From Oscillospiraceae bacterium (GTDB lineage Bacteria > Bacillota > Clostridia > Oscillospirales > Ruminococcaceae): a DNA stretch of 8,282 nucleotides. The position numbers were made by a program, and so were the translations under genes. Positions 5,152 through 8,282 of this stretch are shown piece after piece. The notes under the pieces were generated by a model. That model had not been told where the DNA came from and ran no database searches. It worked only from the letters and a program-made list of their open reading frames with translations. The stretch lies in assembly GCA_017528675.1 (NCBI GenBank), contig JAFXOO010000121.1, positions 1-8,282 of the forward strand, given 5' to 3'. Position 1 is the stretch's first letter, and every line of letters starts with the position of its first letter.

Positions 5152-6077
5152 TAATCTCTGCACGGTTCAGAGCGGTGACGGGCTTTTACGCTTGCTGCGC
5201 CGGCTTCGTACAGAATCACAAGCAGCAGCCCGCACAGCATTCCGGCTGACACATCGCTGAGATAGTGCGCACCGAGCACCATTCTGGAAAAGGCAATCGG
5301 CGGGATCAGCAGCAGCGCCGCAAGCTTCAGGAAGCGCTCTTTTGTTTGCAGTCCGGGGAAAACCAGTGCAAAGGCCGGAAAAATCGCCAGATTCAGCACG
5401 GCATCCATAGCATGGCCGCTGAAAAAGGAACGCAGCGCATCGCTTTTCAGAGCATAGCGGGCTGATAGCTGTGCTGCATCCCGCAAAGGCGTATACCACG
5501 GACGGAAGGTCAGCTCCTCCAGGCCGAGCAGGGTGATACGGTAGCGGGGGCGGTTCGTGACCGAGGTAAAGAGCACCTGGCCGAAAAAGGACAGCGTCAG
5601 AATGCCAAGCAGCAGAATCAGGCAGTATACTGTAGCTTTGTCCGCTCGGTCTCCGTTCAGGAGCATGCCGAGTGCGACCAGCGGGCAGAACACGATCACG
5701 CCGATGAGGAAGCAGCGCAGGAACGTGAATTCCACCTCCGGGAACAGCAGCCCCAGGACAGAGTCGCTCACAAGCCCCATTCCGCCGAGAACGGCTGTGG
5801 AAATTCCGATATAGCTACAGATCGCAAGGCTCAGGATCCGCTTTGTGCGGGTCGCTGCCAGATGCATGAGCTGGCGGCAGAGCGCTCCGGTCAGGAATTC
5901 AAACGGGCCGAAGAACAGATAATATCCCAGCACCGTGAACACCAGGGCTGCCGGCTGGTTCGGGTGGTAGACTGCCTGCTCCGCCGGCAGATCAAAGAAC
6001 GTACCGAAGGCGAACAGGATGACTGCTGCGGATGCGATTACACTGCGGACTGCGTGGTTTGCATTCTCTTTGGACAT
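5151..6077 (-). CDS. PAP2 (phosphatidic acid phosphatase type 2) superfamily membrane protein
   Basis: A 308-residue polytopic membrane protein. The C-terminal half carries the PAP2 signature: motif 1 reads TSVTNRPRYR, motif 2 is FFSGH (His222, the usual PSGH with Phe for Pro), and motif 3 is SRMVLGAHYLSD (Arg265, His271 nucleophile, Asp275). The catalytic His pair and the Arg are kept. In motif 1 the usual Lys is Thr171, so phosphate binding may be altered. Hydrophobic helices run from about residue 10 to 160 as well. PAP2 enzymes dephosphorylate lipid phosphates such as phosphatidic acid, phosphatidylglycerophosphate or undecaprenyl diphosphate at the membrane, and the substrate cannot be told here. 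I chose the ATG at 6075-6077, with GGAG (6087-6090) nine bases upstream; an ATG at 6086 is also in frame. No convincing promoter is visible: a mobile element sits 27 bp upstream. Confidence 0.82.
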   Translation of the reverse strand: MSKENANHAVRSVIASAAVILFAFGTFFDLPAEQAVYHPNQPAALVFTVLGYYLFFGPFEFLTGALCRQLMHLAATRTKRILSLAICSYIGISTAVLGGMGLVSDSVLGLLFPEVEFTFLRCFLIGVIVFCPLVALGMLLNGDRADKATVYCLILLLGILTLSFFGQVLFTSVTNRPRYRITLLGLEELTFRPWYTPLRDAAQLSARYALKSDALRSFFSGHAMDAVLNLAIFPAFALVFPGLQTKERFLKLAALLLIPPIAFSRMVLGAHYLSDVSAGMLCGLLLVILYEAGAASVKARHRSEPCRD

Positions 6078-6091
6078 GGGTATCATCTCCG
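6078..6091 (-). promoter_or_regulatory. Translation leader deciding the start of the PAP2 gene
   Basis: The minus strand reads CGGAGATGATACCC directly before ATG 6077, almost identical to the leader of the acyltransferase-like gene. As there, an in-frame ATG lies nine bases upstream and abuts GGAG, so the second ATG is the likely start. Confidence 0.6.
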
Positions 6092-6094
6092 GGT

Positions 6095-6104
6095 TTCAGG
6101 ATGT
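6095..6104 (+). repeat. Left copy of 10-bp target-site duplication
   Basis: TTCAGGATGT, identical to 6239-6248. It directly abuts the left terminal inverted repeat of the element at 6105-6238. Confidence 0.8.
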
Positions 6105-6140
6105 CAATGCTAACAACTTAGCAGAATAAAACCTGCGGGT

Positions 6141-6161
6141 GCAGGGCGGTCACCGCCCTGC
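6141..6161. repeat. MITE internal hairpin 1
   Basis: GCAGGGCGG / CCGCCCTGC, 9 perfect pairs around a TCA loop. Confidence 0.8.
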
Positions 6162-6173
6162 CGAGGGTGGTTT

Positions 6174-6196
6174 AGGAGGGGCGAGCAGCCCCTCCT
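6174..6196. repeat. MITE internal hairpin 2
   Basis: AGGAGGGGC / GCCCCTCCT, 9 perfect pairs around a GAGCA loop. Confidence 0.8.
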
Positions 6197-6198
6197 GA

Positions 6199-6214
6199 GT
6201 CGGCGCAAGCCGAC
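6199..6214. repeat. MITE internal hairpin 3 with GCAA tetraloop
   Basis: GTCGGC / GCCGAC, 6 perfect pairs closed by GCAA on the plus strand, a GNRA-type tetraloop if transcribed in that direction. Confidence 0.75.
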
Positions 6215-6238
6215 AAAAAGCTTAAGTTGTTGGCATTG

Positions 6239-6248
6239 TTCAGGATGT
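6239..6248 (+). repeat. Right copy of 10-bp target-site duplication
   Basis: TTCAGGATGT, identical to 6095-6104 and directly abutting the right terminal inverted repeat. Confidence 0.8.
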
Positions 6249-6251
6249 GGG

Positions 6252-6270
6252 CTCTCCCGGTTCGGGAGAG
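6252..6270. other. Hairpin between the MITE and the repeat-protein terminator
   Basis: CTCTCCCG / CGGGAGAG, 8 perfect pairs around a GTT loop. No T-run on either side. On the minus strand it lies in the presumed 5' region of the PAP2 gene before the MITE insertion. Apart from it and a weak GTCTG/CAGAC pairing (6274-6310), I see nothing in 6249-6310. Confidence 0.5.
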
Positions 6271-6310
6271 ACTGTCTGGCCTGCGCTTTGCCTAATGCTT
6301 TCCGGCAGAC

Positions 6311-6341
6311 AAAAAGCCCTCGCCTGCAAAAGGCGAGGGCT
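6311..6341 (-). terminator. Intrinsic terminator of the Ig-like repeat gene
   Basis: A 10-bp perfect stem AGCCCTCGCC (6315-6324) / GGCGAGGGCT (6332-6341) with a seven-base loop. On the minus strand it is followed by TTTTT (6311-6315) then GTC. It starts 14 bases after the stop of the repeat protein. A classical Rho-independent terminator. Confidence 0.9.
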
Positions 6342-6355
6342 CTCTGATCAGATCG

Positions 6356-6943
6356 TTATCTTACGGAGAATACCTGGTTTACAAGAGTATAACCGGATAC
6401 AGAACCGTTGGATGCAATGACCTTATAGTAGTAGGTACCTGTGCCCAGGGTATCGAAGCGTACCGAATTATCCAGACCGCTCAGGTTGTAGCTCGTGGTG
6501 CCCGGCTTTGCAGTGCCGCCGGTCAGCATGGTACCGCTTGCGTTATAAACGCCAACGGTCACGGAGGTGATGTTGGAGCCGGAGGAATTTACGGTGCCTC
6601 TGACTGCCACGCCGCTGCCACGATTCACAGTGCTCGGAATGGATGTGCTGCCGGAAACACTCAGCGCACTGGATGTCGAGCCGCCGGAACCGGAAACATT
6701 GAAGGTCTTGTTGACAAGTGCTACATTCGTGTTGCCGCCGTTGGAAGCGATAACTGCATAGACATATCTGCCGGCGCCCAGGGTATTGAACGATACATAG
6801 GCATCAAGGCGGGACAGATCAAAGGATCTTGCGTTCGGTGCAACCGTTCTGCCGGTCACGAACTTGCCGTTGGAATCATACACACCGACTGTCAGTGCAG
6901 TAATGTTGGAGTTTGCGGAAGTCACTGTACCACGGACTGCCAC
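6356..6943 (-). CDS. C-terminal fragment of the Ig-like repeat protein, out of frame
   Basis: A frame of about 195 residues that continues the repeat protein after a frameshift. Residues 1-92 are the rest of repeat 5 and 93-195 are the final repeat 6 (SGSTSIPSTVNRGSG through TLVNQVFSVR). The nominal GTG at 6943 is simply the Val of SPVAVRG in the intact reading. It has no ribosome binding site and lies inside the upstream frame, so independent translation is unlikely. The protein ends at the end of a repeat without an LPxTG sorting signal, dockerin or membrane helix. Restoring one base in the C run at 6951-6953 joins it seamlessly to the upstream ORF as LHR-GSPVAVRGTV. It is best treated as part of one gene that is broken or mis-sequenced. 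Confidence 0.7.
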   Translation of the reverse strand: MAVRGTVTSANSNITALTVGVYDSNGKFVTGRTVAPNARSFDLSRLDAYVSFNTLGAGRYVYAVIASNGGNTNVALVNKTFNVSGSGGSTSSALSVSGSTSIPSTVNRGSGVAVRGTVNSSGSNITSVTVGVYNASGTMLTGGTAKPGTTSYNLSGLDNSVRFDTLGTGTYYYKVIASNGSVSGYTLVNQVFSVR

Positions 6944-8282
6944 CGGGCTGCCCTGTGCAGGGTATCCGGAACATTGGAGGCACCGGAGATCGACAGAGCG
7001 TCTGCGGAATTGGTCTGGCTGCCGCTGCCGCCGCCGACGGTAAAGTTCTTGCTGACCAGTGCAAGATTGCTGTTGGATGCATTGGTTGCAATGACAGCAT
7101 ACTTGTAGCTGCCGGCCGGGAGCGTATTGAATGCGATGTAGGCATCAATATTGACAAGATTGTAGCTCTTGGCATTCGGTGCAACCGTTCTGCCGGTTAC
7201 GAACTTGCCGTTGGCATCGTAAACACCAGCCGTCAGGGAGGTGATGTTGGAAGATGCAGATGTCACAACACCACGGATGGCAAGAGCGCTGCCCCTTGCG
7301 ATGTTGTCCGGTACAACCGTGCCGCCGGTGATGGTCAGACCGTCAGCCGTTGTGGACTGGCCGCCGCCGTTGCCGACCGTGAACTTCTTGCTGACAAGTG
7401 CATAATTGCTGTTGCCCGCATTGGAAGCGATAACGGCGTAGGTATAGGTTCCCTCGCCCAGTCTGTTGAATGCGACATAGGCATCGAGGTTGGCGAGATT
7501 ATAGGTTCTTGTGCCCGGATTGATGGTTCTGCCGGTCACAAACTTACCGTTGGAATCGTAAACGCCGACTGTCAGGGATGTCATGTTGGAATTTGCAGAG
7601 GTCACGGTACCGGTCACATTCAGCGGTCTGCCCTGTACCATCGTATCCGGAACGATTGTGCCGCCGGAAATGGTCAGTGCATCCGAGCCGTTGGACGGAT
7701 TGCCAGGTGTGGTCTGTCCGTTGCCGACCGTGAACTTCTTGCTGACAAGTGCATAATTGCTGTTGCCGGCATTGGATGCGATAACGGCATAGGTGTAGGT
7801 GCCTGCTGCGAGCTTGTTGAAGGCAACATAGGCATCGAGATTCCTCAGATTGTAGGTTCTTGCACCCGGATTGATGGTTCTTCCGGTCACAAACTTGCCG
7901 TTGGAATCGTAAACACCAACTGTCAGGGATGTCATGTTGGAATTTGCAGAGGTCACGGTACCGGTCACATTCAGGATTGCGCCAAGTGCCAGATTATCCG
8001 GAACACTGGTGCCGCCGGAGATGGTCAGCGCATCGTTGGTATTGGACGAGCCGCCGTTGCCGACATTGAATACCTGATCGTCAAGTGTGCGGGTTGTGCC
8101 ATCTGCCAGATATGCTACAACCACATAGCTGTAGGCGCCTGCAACCAGCTTGTCGAAGGCAACGCTTGCGTCGGAATTGCGCAGGTCATAGCTCTGGCCG
8201 CTGACATTTCTCTTGCCGCCGGTCACGAGCTGGCCGTTGTTGTTGTAGATGGATACCTCTACTGCGGAAAGTGCCGCACCGG
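6359..8282 (-). repeat. Tandem array of ~340-bp Ig-like repeat units
   Basis: Units in transcription order, by alignment of the DAL(T/S)ISGG-type start: 1 (partial) 8282-8035, 2 8034-7684, 3 7683-7345, 4 7344-7003, 5 7002-6668 (contains the frameshift), 6 6667-6359. Units 2 and 3 are the most alike, with two stretches of about 50 identical bases at a constant offset near 351 bp (for example 7569-7623 against 7920-7974). Unit 6 is the most diverged. The pattern suggests recent duplication or gene conversion in the middle of the array. Confidence 0.85.
6922..8282 (-). CDS. Secreted-type Ig-like repeat protein, 5' end outside window, frameshifted at 3' end
   Basis: The frame is open to the window edge at 8282, where it reads AALSAVEVSIYNNNGQLV, so the true start lies outside; the GTG at 8226 is internal. 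It contains part of one repeat, three full repeats and the beginning of a fifth. Each unit is about 113-117 residues, of pattern DALTISGGT-x-VPD, VTGTVTSANSN-x-TSLTVGVYDSNG, FVTGRT, YNL-x-NLDAYVAF, YAVIASNA and ALVSKKFTVGNG, joined by Gly/Ser/Thr/Asn linkers. The alternating beta-strand pattern suggests Ig-like sandwich domains. In gut Clostridia similar repeats form the C-terminal, cell-wall-associated part of secreted peptidoglycan hydrolases or adhesins. That role is an inference, because the N-terminal catalytic region is not in view. The last residues (AARWQSVVQ) are out-of-frame nonsense caused by a one-base deletion near 6951-6953, ending at TGA 6922-6924. Confidence 0.8.
   Translation of the reverse strand, partial: GAALSAVEVSIYNNNGQLVTGGKRNVSGQSYDLRNSDASVAFDKLVAGAYSYVVVAYLADGTTRTLDDQVFNVGNGGSSNTNDALTISGGTSVPDNLALGAILNVTGTVTSANSNMTSLTVGVYDSNGKFVTGRTINPGARTYNLRNLDAYVAFNKLAAGTYTYAVIASNAGNSNYALVSKKFTVGNGQTTPGNPSNGSDALTISGGTIVPDTMVQGRPLNVTGTVTSANSNMTSLTVGVYDSNGKFVTGRTINPGTRTYNLANLDAYVAFNRLGEGTYTYAVIASNAGNSNYALVSKKFTVGNGGGQSTTADGLTITGGTVVPDNIARGSALAIRGVVTSASSNITSLTAGVYDANGKFVTGRTVAPNAKSYNLVNIDAYIAFNTLPAGSYKYAVIATNASNSNLALVSKNFTVGGGSGSQTNSADALSISGASNVPDTLHRAARWQSVVQ

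Larger units (their letters stand above)
6105..6238. mobile_element. 134-bp MITE with 16-bp terminal inverted repeats
   Basis: The left end CAATGCTAACAACTTA (6105-6120) and the reverse complement of the right end, CAATGCCAACAACTTA (6223-6238), agree at 15 of 16 positions. The element is bordered on each side by the exact 10-mer TTCAGGATGT with no bases between duplication and terminus, the signature of a transposition event. It contains no ORF, so it is non-autonomous. From memory, IS231-type IS4-family ends read CATGCCCATCAACTTAAG, which matches the right end (CAATGCCAACAACTTAAG) at 14 of 18 positions, and that group makes 10-12 bp duplications. Assignment to an IS4-family transposase is therefore likely but not checked against a database. 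The interior carries three perfect hairpins and ends 27 bp before the PAP2 start codon. Confidence 0.8.

Noticed and set aside
6081..6107. TTGACA plus GATACC as a promoter made by the MITE junction
   Set aside because: The -10 matches only three of six and would start transcription inside the PAP2 coding sequence, so it cannot serve the chosen start codon.
6105..6248. CRISPR array or riboswitch
   Set aside because: The repeats are inverted and not regularly spaced direct repeats, and the flanking 10-bp duplication and matched termini are better explained by a transposable element.
6922..6953. Programmed ribosomal frameshift in the Ig-like repeat gene
   Set aside because: No X-XXY-YYZ slippery heptamer and no downstream pseudoknot are seen; repeat comparison fits a simple one-base loss.

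Overview
The window looks like a chromosomal piece from a gut-type, spore-forming-lineage Firmicute of class Clostridia, most likely the Ruminococcus/Oscillospiraceae group. The evidence is a textbook spoVS next to a ymdB-type phosphodiesterase, strong AGGAGG-type ribosome binding sites, sigma-A-like promoters, a LytTR/DUF3021 pair, a RING/zinc-ribbon/DUF2628 membrane protein, and a secreted protein built of Ig-like repeats typical of gut Clostridia. The genus is an inference from gene content only.

Layout. Positions 1-76 hold two GC-rich hairpins, the second just after the stop of a minus-strand operon. That operon (77-930) encodes a LytTR DNA-binding regulator and a four-helix DUF3021 membrane protein, overlapping by ATGA. 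It is transcribed from a well-formed promoter at 954-982, divergent from a plus-strand gene (1176-2174) with its own promoter at 1084-1111. The plus-strand gene encodes a RING-like finger, a zinc ribbon and a DUF2628 membrane domain. Convergent to it, and separated by stacked hairpins and tandem terminators (2199-2324), lies spoVS (2335-2595, minus).

Upstream of spoVS on the minus strand come ymdB (2716-3480), a large degenerate acyltransferase-3-like membrane protein with a Pro/Glu-rich cytoplasmic tail (3551-4996), and a PAP2-superfamily membrane protein (5151-6077). The acyltransferase-like gene has its own promoter (5062-5090) and probably reads through ymdB into spoVS, which also has an internal promoter (2664-2692). 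The acyltransferase-like and PAP2 genes share an almost identical translation-initiation leader.

Between the PAP2 gene and the repeat protein lies the most striking noncoding feature: a 134-bp element (6105-6238). It has 16-bp imperfect terminal inverted repeats, an exact 10-bp direct duplication on both sides, and three internal perfect hairpins. It reads as a MITE, probably mobilised by an IS4-family (IS231-like) transposase, inserted 27 bp before the PAP2 start codon.

The right end (6356 to the window edge) is a minus-strand gene for a protein of at least six ~100-residue Ig-like repeats, closed by a strong terminator at 6311-6341. A one-base deletion in a short C run near 6951-6953 breaks the frame in the second-last repeat, so the gene now reads as two overlapping ORFs. 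It is either a pseudogene or a sequencing error.
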